From NCBI GenBank assembly GCA_028285585.1, contig JANQOU010000013.1, positions 62,001-126,000 on the forward strand: 64,000 bases of DNA, read 5' to 3'. The notes beneath the pieces are model-generated. The model made no database searches, was not told where the DNA came from, and saw only the letters and a program-made list of their open reading frames with translations. A program made the position numbers and the translations under genes. Positions 8,604-16,637 of the stretch are shown here, piece by piece. The stretch's first letter is position 1. The number at the start of each line of letters is the position of its first letter. Origin of the DNA: Acidimicrobiia bacterium. Its GTDB lineage: Bacteria; Actinomycetota; Acidimicrobiia; Spongiisociales; ZC4RG35.

Positions 8604-9523
8604 ACGGGCTCCAACTGCTTCACACCGAGCCCCTCGGGATCCCGGTTGCCGACCCTGCTCATCACCACGATCGTCACCGAGAGAAGGACGATGCCCGCCC
8701 ACTGAGACAGGCCGGGAGCGCTATCAAAGCGAATCCAGTTCACGAAGATGGCTGTGAGCGGGAAGGCCAACTCGGCAAGGGTGGCGTTCGACGCAGGCGT
8801 GGACTGAAGCCCTTTGTAGTAGATCATCAGCGCCGCAAGGCCTGGGATCAGCGCCAGCAGGACCAGGGCCCACACATCGCTCAACGTGATTTCGAGGGCC
8901 AACGAGGTCTCGTTGCGCGCGATCAAGATGATCAACGCGGTGGGCAAGCCAACCGCAAACCGAACCGCAGTCAACTCGTTGGGTGCGATCTTGCTTGTCA
9001 GATGGCGACCCAGGACTGTCCCCATCGCCCACAGGGCGGCAGCGCCAAGGGCGAGCAGAGCAGGTGTCGCCTCACTGACCGACACGTCAAACGGGCTGCG
9101 GAAAGAGATCAGCCAGCCACCGGCGACCGCTAACGCGAAGTACCACCAGTAGCGCGAAAGCAGCCGCTCACCGAGGAGCAGGTAGGCACCCAGCACGGCG
9201 ATGATCGGCTGCAACTTCTGGAGCAGCAGTGGCGTCGTCGGGTCGCCATAAGTGAAGGCTTGTGTGAACAAGATGGTGCCGACAGCCGAAGCCCCAGCTC
9301 CAACAAAGAGGATCGCCGCGAGATCCTTGCCGGTCAGTTGCGGCCGGTTGCGCAGGAACCGCACAAGCAAGGGGCTCGTGACCAGAACAAGAATGACATG
9401 CTCCCAGAAGACGACCACTGCGGCGGGCAGCTCGAAAGCAAGCGCCCAGCGGAACAGGGCGTCCGTGCCCCACAGCGCGGCTCCTGCGGCAACGAGCAGG
9501 AAACCAGTGCCGACTCTTCTCAT
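8600..9523 (-). CDS. EamA/DMT-superfamily transporter, ten membrane segments
   Basis: A 307-residue protein of two tandem EamA repeats, each about five hydrophobic helices. The first repeat ends near QKLQPIIAVLGAYLLLGERL, and the second carries the usual conserved end ASNATLAELAFPLTAIFVNWI. DMT permeases export or import small metabolites (amino acids, nucleotides and others); the substrate cannot be inferred. The start ATG has GAAAGG 7 nt upstream. It is convergent with lhr, sharing the TTAG stop overlap. Confidence 0.85.
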   Translation of the reverse strand: MRRVGTGFLLVAAGAALWGTDALFRWALAFELPAAVVVFWEHVILVLVTSPLLVRFLRNRPQLTGKDLAAILFVGAGASAVGTILFTQAFTYGDPTTPLLLQKLQPIIAVLGAYLLLGERLLSRYWWYFALAVAGGWLISFRSPFDVSVSEATPALLALGAAALWAMGTVLGRHLTSKIAPNELTAVRFAVGLPTALIILIARNETSLALEITLSDVWALVLLALIPGLAALMIYYKGLQSTPASNATLAELAFPLTAIFVNWIRFDSAPGLSQWAGIVLLSVTIVVMSRVGNRDPEGLGVKQLEPV

Positions 9524-9618
9524 TCAACGACCTTTCTCACGCATCGGACACCTGGCTCTTGAACATCCCAAACTCAAACCCTCACAACGAGACTCTTCTT
9601 CCAAGGACTGGTGCGGCC

Positions 9619-10116
9619 TCAGTGGCCGCCCCTCTTGACACCGCCGTATTTCATACGAGTGTCAGACATTGCGGCAGCCCTCTGTTCGTCGTCGTTGACC
9701 CCAGCGGCGGTCACTTCTCCAACAAAGAGGGTGTGGGTGCCGAAGTCGATCGAGTTTCGAACAGTGCAGTCCATCCACGCAATCGACTCATCGAAGATAG
9801 GAGCACCCGAAGGTGCGGGTGTCACGGAACGCCCGTTCAGGGTCAGCCCTTCTCTGGTGGCGGGCTTGGAGAACTTCACGAAGACCCTGGTGTCGTCGGA
9901 CGACCACAAGTTGACGGTGAAGGAACCGCCATCTGATATCAGTCGATGGGTCACCGCGCTGTTGTCGACTCCAACGCCAACCAACACCGGCTCCATGGAC
10001 AACTGCGTGATCCAGGAGGCGGTCATCCCATTCCACTCCTCCCCTGACGCCGACCCGATCAATGCGAGGGCGTTGGGGATCTTCCAAGTGACCTTGTTCA
10101 GCAGCTCGGCGTCCAG
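9619..10116 (-). CDS. flavin reductase-like FMN-binding protein, probable CTG start
   Basis: A flavin-reductase/split-barrel protein. Typical features are the GEEWNGMTASWITQ segment, with N-G-M-T-A in the FMN-binding strand, then PVLVGVGVDNS and FTVNLWSSDD. No ATG or GTG suits the family's N terminus; the first standard start codon in frame is a TTG at 10062, inside the first beta-strand region. The frame stays open upstream and encodes a fitting N terminus (LDAELLNKVTWKIPNALALIG). It begins with a CTG at 10114-10116 that has GAGGA 4 nt upstream and a TAATCT hexamer overlapping the cyclase stop. I therefore place the start at CTG (165 aa); TTG at 10062 (147 aa) is the alternative. Reaction unknown. 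Confidence 0.7.
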   Translation of the reverse strand: MDAELLNKVTWKIPNALALIGSASGEEWNGMTASWITQLSMEPVLVGVGVDNSAVTHRLISDGGSFTVNLWSSDDTRVFVKFSKPATREGLTLNGRSVTPAPSGAPIFDESIAWMDCTVRNSIDFGTHTLFVGEVTAAGVNDDEQRAAAMSDTRMKYGGVKRGGH

Positions 10117-10145
10117 GACTTCCTCACAGGTTGGGACCGGAGACC

Positions 10146-10151
10146 AGATTA
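10146..10151 (-). promoter_or_regulatory. -10 hexamer TAATCT formed from the cyclase stop codon
   Basis: The TAA stop of the cyclase gene (10149-10151) is the first half of TAATCT. A start site about 7 nt downstream would give the flavin-reductase gene a leader of some 20 nt containing the GAGGA sequence at 10121-10125. Confidence 0.35.
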
Positions 10152-11501
10152 GACCACGAGTACGTAGAGGCTGACAGGGTCAGAAACGTTCTTGAGCTCG
10201 TGCTGCCCGATTGACTTGGCTTCGAACCCTTCTTTGTTCTTGATGTTGTCGAAAACGACAGACGAGAAGCCGATCTGGCCAGGCTCCACGGCATCTTGTA
10301 TCCGCGAGGCGATGTTGACGCCGTCCCCGTGCACATCATGAGCCTCGACGACCACCTCGCCGAGGTGGATGCCGACCCGTAGCTGATAGCTCCCATCGGC
10401 CGCCACAGAGCGTTGCATGTCACGGGCTGCGCTGACCGCCTCGGAAGCTGAGTCGAACCGCGCCAGGGTGCCATCACCGAGCTTCTTGAGAAGCTGGCCA
10501 CCATGTGCGGCAAGAGAGCGGTGGTGGATGTCGTCATTCACCTCCATCAAGCGCATCGTCGCGTTCTCGTCGCCGGCCATGCGAGACGTGAAGTCGACGA
10601 TGTCTGAGAAGAGTATTGCCGCGAGGCGCCGTTCTCGACCCTGCCCGGATCCCGAGCGTATGGCTTCGTCCAGATAGTGGCGCTTCCCCCGCAATGCGCT
10701 TTGAAACTCCTCCGGCGAGAGGATGTTCTCGTCCAGCTCGAAGTCAGTTCGCAGCAGGTTGTCGACGAAGGCGACGAGACGAGCTTCGTCGCCCACCACC
10801 GCCTCGCGAATGAAATGGGTGTCGACATTGATGCAGACCGCGCCCACGAGCCCAAAGTCTTCTCTGAACACAGGGATCGTCGTGCACTTGAACTGACGCG
10901 ACCCAATATTCAACTCGTAGTTGACTTTGTCCTCACCGCGCTGTCGCCTGGTCTTGAGATCGAGAACGAGGTTGGTGGCCCCGCTTCCCACTGTCCGGCC
11001 TGTGACCTCGCCGTTTTCGATGGCCACCAACGACCGCGACGGGTTCACCAGGTTGTGAAGGAGAATCTCGATCCCTGTGCCGCGGAACGAGCGCCCGAGC
11101 TGACTGACTATGCGGCGATAGTTCTCGAGAAAGGCGTCGTTGTCCAGCACGACCTGGTCGCCGTCGTACATCTCATACAGCCTCTTGTACGCGTTCAGGT
11201 CCTCGGTCGCGAACCGCTCCCGAACCAGGTTCTGCTCACCGATGACTATCAGCTCCCGAGCTGCCCGCTCATTGGCCTCGCCCATGAAGTGATCAACGGC
11301 TTGACAAAAGGCCCCTGCGCTGAACTCGACGTGCCCATCGTCGTTCACCACGAACGGATAGAACGGGTACTCCTCTAGGCGCTTCAACTCCGAGCGTGTT
11401 GTCGGAGCGCTGTGACTGCGTCTCGACCCGAGCCACCAGTAGACGCCAAACCCGAATAGAACCGCGCCAATGACAAAACCGATAAGAAGCTGGGACAACA
11501 T
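10149..11501 (-). CDS. membrane class III adenylate/guanylate cyclase with YheO-like PAS region
   Basis: A 450-residue protein. Residues 4-23 form one N-terminal membrane helix. Residues about 110-230 resemble the YheO-like PAS domain: ILLHNLVNPSRSLVAIENG at 147-165, then VTGRTVG and a late VGAVCINVD strand. Residues about 290-450 are a class III cyclase catalytic domain, with ILFSDIVDFT (metal Asp about 300), LLKKLGDG (second metal Asp about 343) and GDGVNIASR (transition-state Asn/Arg about 396/400). It would make cAMP or cGMP from ATP or GTP at the membrane. I chose the ATG at 11501 (with GGAAGAG) because upstream sequence would overlap the divergent UspA gene. YheO-like PAS is normally joined to a DNA-binding domain, so this pairing is unusual. 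Confidence 0.85.
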   Translation of the reverse strand: MLSQLLIGFVIGAVLFGFGVYWWLGSRRSHSAPTTRSELKRLEEYPFYPFVVNDDGHVEFSAGAFCQAVDHFMGEANERAARELIVIGEQNLVRERFATEDLNAYKRLYEMYDGDQVVLDNDAFLENYRRIVSQLGRSFRGTGIEILLHNLVNPSRSLVAIENGEVTGRTVGSGATNLVLDLKTRRQRGEDKVNYELNIGSRQFKCTTIPVFREDFGLVGAVCINVDTHFIREAVVGDEARLVAFVDNLLRTDFELDENILSPEEFQSALRGKRHYLDEAIRSGSGQGRERRLAAILFSDIVDFTSRMAGDENATMRLMEVNDDIHHRSLAAHGGQLLKKLGDGTLARFDSASEAVSAARDMQRSVAADGSYQLRVGIHLGEVVVEAHDVHGDGVNIASRIQDAVEPGQIGFSSVVFDNIKNKEGFEAKSIGQHELKNVSDPVSLYVLVV

Positions 11502-11602
11502 CTCTTCCGCACGGAGGATAAGCGGTCTCAATGCCCTGCCGTTGCCGCAACGAGGCGACCTTCCCAGGCCATTCGCCAAGGGCACAAACTCACGACAGAA
11601 CC

Positions 11603-11608
11603 TAAGGT
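11603..11608 (+). promoter_or_regulatory. -10 hexamer TAAGGT, leaderless promoter
   Basis: TAAGGT ends 7 nt before the GTG of the UspA gene at 11616. The 114-base gap to the divergent cyclase start holds the promoters of both genes. Confidence 0.5.
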
Positions 11609-11615
11609 TCGTTCC

Positions 11616-12125
11616 GTGCGGATCCTCGTTGCCACGACCGGTGTGCTCCCCGCTGGCCCCGTGGCCGACTTCTGCAAGCAACTCATCGGCGACACACCTG
11701 ACGTCACTGTCATGACCGTCGTCCAGGTCCCCCATTCCTTTCTCGAGGCTCTTGACGATGAGGTTCGCCGCTCCTTTCTGGACGACGCTCCGGCGTCATC
11801 GGCTCGCGCGGAGGAGAAGGCGGCTGCATATCTCGAGGAAAGGGGTCGGCGCGCCGTCGACCCGATCTGTGCCGCTCTGGCTTCGGTCGAGATCGACTGC
11901 GACATCAGGTTCGTGGAAGGGGACGACGCCGCGGAGGCGATCATAAAGACAGCTCAGGATGTGAAGGCCGAGATGGTGATCATGGGTGCAACCCGGCGAT
12001 TATTCACAGAAGAAGCCTGGAAGAGTGTCTCCGCGAGAGTGATGGTGAACTCGCATCTTCCGGTGCTCTTGGTTCCCGGCCCGCGCCTCGAAGACACGAT
12101 GGAGATGCCGGCCGTCGAGCTCTGA
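11616..12125 (+). CDS. universal stress protein (UspA) family
   Basis: A 169-residue single UspA domain. It opens with a hydrophobic beta-strand (RILVATTG). The ATP-binding-type end has MGATRR followed by a serine-rich segment (WKSVSARVMVNSHLPVLLVPGP), corresponding to the Gx2Gx9G(S/T) region, though degenerate. Function is generic stress tolerance, possibly nucleotide-dependent. It is divergent from the cyclase gene; since several actinobacterial Usp proteins bind cAMP, a functional link is possible but is only inference. Confidence 0.8.
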   Translation: MRILVATTGVLPAGPVADFCKQLIGDTPDVTVMTVVQVPHSFLEALDDEVRRSFLDDAPASSARAEEKAAAYLEERGRRAVDPICAALASVEIDCDIRFVEGDDAAEAIIKTAQDVKAEMVIMGATRRLFTEEAWKSVSARVMVNSHLPVLLVPGPRLEDTMEMPAVEL

Positions 12126-12159
12126 GCTGTTCGACTCAGTTTCTGTCACACCCGACTCG

Positions 12160-12165
12160 TAGCGT
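12160..12165 (+). promoter_or_regulatory. -10 hexamer TAGCGT, leaderless promoter
   Basis: TAGCGT ends 7 nt before the ATG at 12173. This favours that ATG over an upstream in-frame GTG (12164) that lies inside the hexamer. Confidence 0.45.
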
Positions 12166-12172
12166 GTCGGAT

Positions 12173-12544
12173 ATGGAATTCAGAGCTGAGAGTGAATGTG
12201 ATCACAAGCCGGTGTGGGTCGGCCGCGTAGCTCTTGCCGGGTGCGACTCATGTCAGCGAATCGAATGGTTCTCAAACGCTGGGCCCATAGACCCCGCCGA
12301 GGCCATGGCTGCGTTGTTTGGCTCGTACGACCTGGTCGGAACGATGGATGCCCTTGGTGCCCCGACACCGGAAGTGCTGGTCTACAGGCCCCCGAACGGC
12401 CGCAAGCGCCGCAACTTGGACGCTGTCCCCAAGCACGTTTGGCTCAGGGCAGGCCCACATCTCTGGATGTCACACGACGGTGAGGTCTTGCTCCTGGCCC
12501 CAACTCAGGCTCTGCTCTTTGAGAATCTGACCCGCGGTGCTTAG
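12173..12544 (+). CDS. hypothetical protein with CxxC motif
   Basis: A 123-residue protein I do not recognise. Its N-terminal third has an ECDH and a CDSC motif flanking a VGRVALAG strand, a possible single metal-binding knuckle. The rest is mixed alpha/beta with no membrane segment. The start is set by the upstream hexamer at 12160. Its TAG stop overlaps the TAA of the convergent ABC exporter (TTAG, 12541-12544). Confidence 0.6.
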   Translation: MEFRAESECDHKPVWVGRVALAGCDSCQRIEWFSNAGPIDPAEAMAALFGSYDLVGTMDALGAPTPEVLVYRPPNGRKRRNLDAVPKHVWLRAGPHLWMSHDGEVLLLAPTQALLFENLTRGA

Positions 12545-14433
12545 GCGCCAGCTCTCTCAAACTGGGTCTCGTACAGCTCGGAGTAGAGACCACCCTGCTC
12601 GATCAGGCCTTCGTGAGTCCCTCGCTCAACGATACGTCCCTCGTCTAGAACGAGTATCTGATCGGCGCGACGCACCGTCGAGAGCCGATGGGCAATGACT
12701 ATCGATGTTCGCCCCTCGAGAAGAGTCTCCAATGCCTGCTGTATGAGAGCCTCCGACCTCGAGTCAAGATGTGACGTCGCCTCGTCGAGGATCAACACCT
12801 TCGGGTCCTTCAGCAACACCCGGGCAATGGCGATGCGCTGCTTCTCACCCCCGGACAGGCGGTAACCACGCTCACCGACGATGGTCTCGTAGCGGTCGGG
12901 CAGCTTGTCGATCATCTCATCGATGTTCGCCGCCCTGGCTGCTTCTTCGAGTTGCTTCTGAGTGGCGTCCGGCCGGGCATAGCGAAGGTTGGCCGCGATG
13001 GTGTCGTGGAAGAGATAAGTCTCCTGCGTCACCACCCCCACCGTGGCGGCGAGCTCCTCGAGATCCACTTCCCTGACGTCTTTGCCGTCAACTCTCACCG
13101 AGCCGGCGGTTACGTCGTAGAGCCTGGGAAGCAGGTAGGAAATGGTCGTCTTTCCGGCACCCGAAGGGCCGACCAGCGCCACCAGTGAGCCGGGCTCGGC
13201 ATTGAAGTCGATGTCATGAACCGCCCAATCACGAGTTGCCATGTGGCCGACCGAGGCAGTGTCGTCGGTCGTCCCACGCCAGCTGAATCGTTTCACCGCC
13301 TCCAAACCCTCGGGCTCGTCGGTCTGGTATCTGAACGAAACGTCGTCGAATTCCACACGACCAACCGCTGGCCCAAGCGGCAGTGGTTTCTCAGGCGCAG
13401 GGACATCGGTTTCGAGGTCGAGCACCTCGAAGACGCGCTCGAATGAGACCAGGGAAGTGGCGAACTCAACACGTGAGTTGGAGATGGCCGACAGGGGCCC
13501 GTAGAGCTGCGCCAACAGCGTGGAGAACATGACGAGAGCTCCCAGCGAAAGCACTCCGTCGATCACCATCAGCCCGCCGACCCAGAAGACAGTTGCCGTG
13601 CCTACGGCTGAAACGAGGCCCAACGCCGCAAAAAACCCCCGGCCCACCATCGCCCGCCTGATCCCATAGTCTCGGACAAGCGATGCCTGATCGCCGAACT
13701 TGTCACGCTCTTCCCGCCAGCGCCCGAAGAGCCTGATCAAAAGAGCACCGCTGACGTTGAACGCTTCCTGAAGAGTGCCCGACATCTTCGCCTCGTGCTC
13801 CATCTGCTGGGTTGTCACTCGGCGCAGCACCTTGGCGACTCGGCGCGCCGGGATGACAAACAGCGGCAAGGCGGCCACGGCGAGGAGTGTCAATCTCCAC
13901 TCTGTCTGGAGCATGACGACAAGGATCACCACAACCGAGACGACGTTGGAGACGATGGTGACGAACGTCCCCGTTATCGCCTGTTGCGCACCTACGACGT
14001 CGGAGTTGAGCCGGTTCATCAACTCTCCCGTCTTCGTCGCTGTGAAGAACCTCAACGACATCCGCTGAAGGTGAGCGAACAGCTCCTGGCGAAGGTCGAA
14101 GATGATCCCCTCTCCCACTCTCGATGAGAACCATCGCTGGACGACACCGACGATCGCGTTGACCAACGGGACCATGATCATCCCGACTCCGAGAACGGCG
14201 AGCAGACCCAGGTCGCCGCGGGGAAGAGCCTCGTCGACCAGCAACCGGATCAAGATCGCCGGCACCACGGAGAGCGTGGAGATCACGATGATGGTGGCAA
14301 GCATCCCCAGCAAGCCGCGCAGGTAGGGGCGCCCGTAACTCCACACTCGCCGGAGCAGATCGCCGTCTATGTCGGGCCGGTCTTGCTCCTCGTCATACTT
14401 GAGATAGCTCCACCAGCCTCCTGAGTGATAAAT
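12541..14433 (-). CDS. ABC exporter (fused membrane and ATPase domains), probable ATT start
   Basis: A half-transporter of the MsbA/LmrA-like multidrug or lipid exporter family. It has six membrane helices in the first ~330 residues, then an ATPase domain with Walker A GPSGAGKT (about 422-429), signature LSGGEKQR and Walker B VLILDEATS. About 30 extra residues sit between the first ATPase strand and the A-loop region. The first standard start in frame is a GTG at 14346, but the frame continues upstream with a family-like N terminus (GGWWSYLKYDEEQDRP). It begins at ATT (14431-14433), exactly 7 nt after a perfect AGGAGG. I take that ATT as the start (630 aa); GTG 14346 (601 aa) is the alternative. 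Substrate unknown. Confidence 0.9.
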   Translation of the reverse strand: MYHSGGWWSYLKYDEEQDRPDIDGDLLRRVWSYGRPYLRGLLGMLATIIVISTLSVVPAILIRLLVDEALPRGDLGLLAVLGVGMIMVPLVNAIVGVVQRWFSSRVGEGIIFDLRQELFAHLQRMSLRFFTATKTGELMNRLNSDVVGAQQAITGTFVTIVSNVVSVVVILVVMLQTEWRLTLLAVAALPLFVIPARRVAKVLRRVTTQQMEHEAKMSGTLQEAFNVSGALLIRLFGRWREERDKFGDQASLVRDYGIRRAMVGRGFFAALGLVSAVGTATVFWVGGLMVIDGVLSLGALVMFSTLLAQLYGPLSAISNSRVEFATSLVSFERVFEVLDLETDVPAPEKPLPLGPAVGRVEFDDVSFRYQTDEPEGLEAVKRFSWRGTTDDTASVGHMATRDWAVHDIDFNAEPGSLVALVGPSGAGKTTISYLLPRLYDVTAGSVRVDGKDVREVDLEELAATVGVVTQETYLFHDTIAANLRYARPDATQKQLEEAARAANIDEMIDKLPDRYETIVGERGYRLSGGEKQRIAIARVLLKDPKVLILDEATSHLDSRSEALIQQALETLLEGRTSIVIAHRLSTVRRADQILVLDEGRIVERGTHEGLIEQGGLYSELYETQFERAGA

Positions 14434-14440
14434 CTTCGAT

Positions 14441-14446
14441 CCTCCT
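14441..14446 (-). promoter_or_regulatory. Shine-Dalgarno AGGAGG deciding an ATT start
   Basis: AGGAGG on the minus strand lies 7 nt before ATT at 14433. No ATG, GTG or TTG in the exporter frame lies within ribosome-binding distance. Confidence 0.6.
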
Positions 14447-14538
14447 GGATATACATTGAAGGTTATCGATATGGGAGCCAGTTCTATTCCCGATCACACC
14501 TGACGGCCATCGCACGGCATCCCAGTTACCTAGCGACC

Positions 14539-15300
14539 CTACGACGGTGATGGGACAAGATCGGCCAAGGCAACCGAAGACGCCACCATGTCCCGCAGAG
14601 CATCTACCGAAACGAAAGCCCGGCCAAACAACTCGTATCTGTAGGCAGGATCGAACCACACCAGAGTGAGACCCTGATTGGAGCTGAGCGACCACACCGG
14701 CCTGTCATCCAACTCGAGGATCTCGCAGCCGACGGTTGTGGCGTCGGCGAAACGGGCACAAGACAAGTCTTCGGTCGAGTCGGCGATCTCCAGCGCGGTC
14801 TCCTGATCTGTCGACACTGTGAGCACAGCCATCTGAGCGACAGATCGTGACCTCGAGTAGGGCACAGCGGACCATATGCCGAATGCGGCACTCGGCTCAT
14901 CAGACAGCTCGCCCGAGTTCTCTATCACCAACTGCGACGAGACCCACTCGGCGCCGTTGGGAGCAGTCGCCGGAAACTGCACCCCGGGCAAGGCCACTGC
15001 TATCTCCGTCCTGCTCGCCTGGATGAACCGATCACCCTCACGGCGACCAAAGACTTCGCTCAACAACAGAGATTGCTCAGACAAGTTTTCAGTCACTATG
15101 TCGTCGTTCGACCACTGCAACTCGGCTACATCGATGGATGCCGGCAAGGTCACCACAACCGCTGCCGTCGTGGTGACCTCCGGTTCGTTGATCCAGTCGG
15201 AGCTGCGATCACCGAGAGCATCGAGCGGCGAATCACCACAGCCGGCGACAGCCAGGACGACGACAACAGCGAGCAGAGACCGCAATCTCAGTTGCGACAA
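14539..15300 (-). CDS. putative lipoprotein of unknown function
   Basis: A 253-residue secreted protein. It has a short basic N terminus, a hydrophobic stretch and a lipobox ending AVAGC with the lipidated Cys at residue 21. After a Thr-rich linker, the mature part is mixed beta with two or three further cysteines (the CARFADATTVGCEIL pair could form a disulphide). No family recognised. It starts with TTG; AAAGAGG lies immediately upstream. It is divergent from the AroQ-hydrolase gene. Confidence 0.7.
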   Translation of the reverse strand: MSQLRLRSLLAVVVVLAVAGCGDSPLDALGDRSSDWINEPEVTTTAAVVVTLPASIDVAELQWSNDDIVTENLSEQSLLLSEVFGRREGDRFIQASRTEIAVALPGVQFPATAPNGAEWVSSQLVIENSGELSDEPSAAFGIWSAVPYSRSRSVAQMAVLTVSTDQETALEIADSTEDLSCARFADATTVGCEILELDDRPVWSLSSNQGLTLVWFDPAYRYELFGRAFVSVDALRDMVASSVALADLVPSPS

Positions 15301-15395
15301 ACCTCTTTCCTTTCGCCCAGCTCCTGCGAGTCAACGAGAAGCGTCATGGCATCGTTCCTGGCTCCGCGATTCCACTGAGGACATTCTCGCCTACT

Positions 15396-15401
15396 TATCC
15401 T
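15396..15401 (+). promoter_or_regulatory. -10 hexamer TATCCT upstream of aroQ fusion gene
   Basis: TATCCT ends 7 nt before a GTG at 15409 that opens an 8-codon ORF running into the aroQ start. An alternative reading is a 24-nt leader for aroQ without a clear Shine-Dalgarno sequence. Confidence 0.4.
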
Positions 15402-15408
15402 GAAGATC

Positions 15409-15435
15409 GTGAGACATCTCCCCAGAGCCACATGA
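15409..15435 (+). CDS. possible leaderless 8-codon upstream ORF
   Basis: GTG at 15409 is followed by seven codons (peptide MRHLPRAT) and a TGA that overlaps the ATG of the AroQ fusion (ATGA, 15432-15435). The -10 hexamer 7 nt upstream would make this GTG the 5' end of the mRNA. It would then deliver ribosomes to a gene with no recognisable ribosome-binding site of its own. Confidence 0.3.
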   Translation: MRHLPRAT

Positions 15436-16520
15436 AGCTTCTCGTCATCAACGGCCCCAACCTGAACCTTCTGGGCAAGCGAGAGCCTGAGATCTACGGC
15501 AGTGAGACCCTCGAGGACCTCGAAGAGCGGCTGGAGCGTTGGGCAACCTCTCTCGACATCGAGCTGGAGGCGACTCAGACAAATCACGAGGGGGTGATCA
15601 TCGACCACATCCAGCGATCTGACCTGGACGGAATCGTGCTCAACGCCGGTGGGTACACGCACACCTCCCGCGCCATCGCCGACGCGATAGCGGCGGTCAG
15701 CACTCCAGTGGTCGAAGTGCACATCTCGAACATCAGGGATCGGGAGCCATGGAGGGCCATCTCGGTCATCGCAGACGTCTGCGTCTCCTCCATCTACGGC
15801 AGAGGCTTGACCGGATACCGGGACGCCATGCGTCATCTGGTCAACAGGGCGGCCGTGCCGTTCGAGACCGTTCGCTATGGGCCTGACGTCGACAACGTGG
15901 CAGACGTCCGCGTAGGTGGCGACGCCTTGGCCGTTCTGGTGCACGGCGGCTTCTGGCGGGATGAGTGGACGAGAGACACAATGGAATCACTTGCCGTCGA
16001 TCTAGCCCAGCACGACGTGACCTCGGTCAACGTCGAGTACAGGCGACTAGGGCAAGGCGGTGGTTGGCCGGCGACACCCGACGACGTGCTCAGCGCACTG
16101 GATCACATCCCCAACCTCGACCTGAGCCACCAAAGGCTGACACTGATTGGCCATTCGGCAGGCGGGCAACTGGCGATGTGGGCTTCCTGGCGATCGTCGA
16201 CGCCGGTCAATCAGGTGGTTGCGATGTCGCCGGTGGTCGACCTGGAGCGACATGCCCGGTCACGGATGTTTGGAGCCGCGGAAGCCCAGGCCCTGATCGA
16301 TCAGGGTGCGCCCAATCGCATCTCAGCAGGTGGGGTACCCACTCTCCTGGTTCATGGCGAGGATGACCGAGCAGTGCCGATTGGTCACTCAGCCGACCTG
16401 GCCCGTAGCGAAGGGCTGGAGCTCCTGACCACCTCCAGCGGCCATTTCGAGCTTCTCGATCCTCAGGAAGAGCACTGGCCGAAGGTGAGAGCACTGATCC
16501 TCGGCGAAACCTCCACCTGA
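15432..16520 (+). CDS. aroQ: type II 3-dehydroquinate dehydratase fused to an alpha/beta hydrolase
   Basis: A 362-residue two-domain protein. Residues 1-145 are a complete type II dehydroquinase: NGPNLNLLGKREPEIYG with catalytic Tyr22 and a nearby Arg, NAGGYTHTS (Asn71), EVHISN with catalytic His97, and Arg104/Arg108. This enzyme dehydrates 3-dehydroquinate to 3-dehydroshikimate in the shikimate pathway. Residues about 165-360 are an alpha/beta hydrolase: HGGFW oxyanion region at 171, nucleophile Ser242 in GHSAG, Asp311/312 in HGEDD and His338 in SSGHFE. This half resembles small esterases or formamidases. One continuous frame with no stop links the two, and I see no frameshift. The hydrolase substrate is unknown. 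Confidence 0.9.
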   Translation: MKLLVINGPNLNLLGKREPEIYGSETLEDLEERLERWATSLDIELEATQTNHEGVIIDHIQRSDLDGIVLNAGGYTHTSRAIADAIAAVSTPVVEVHISNIRDREPWRAISVIADVCVSSIYGRGLTGYRDAMRHLVNRAAVPFETVRYGPDVDNVADVRVGGDALAVLVHGGFWRDEWTRDTMESLAVDLAQHDVTSVNVEYRRLGQGGGWPATPDDVLSALDHIPNLDLSHQRLTLIGHSAGGQLAMWASWRSSTPVNQVVAMSPVVDLERHARSRMFGAAEAQALIDQGAPNRISAGGVPTLLVHGEDDRAVPIGHSADLARSEGLELLTTSSGHFELLDPQEEHWPKVRALILGETST

Positions 16521-16637
16521 CCGCCAACTGCCACCATGACGGCCAGGTCTGTGGATTCCCTTAGACATTGATTTCCACACTCGGGTAGGGTTTCTCCTCC
16601 CTGGGCGGGCGCTGGACCCGTCGCGGAGTCACCCTTG

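Noticed and set aside
11502-11735. N-terminal extension of the cyclase to 11735
   Set aside because: It would overlap the divergent UspA gene and its promoter; ATG 11501 has a ribosome site and is followed at once by the membrane helix.
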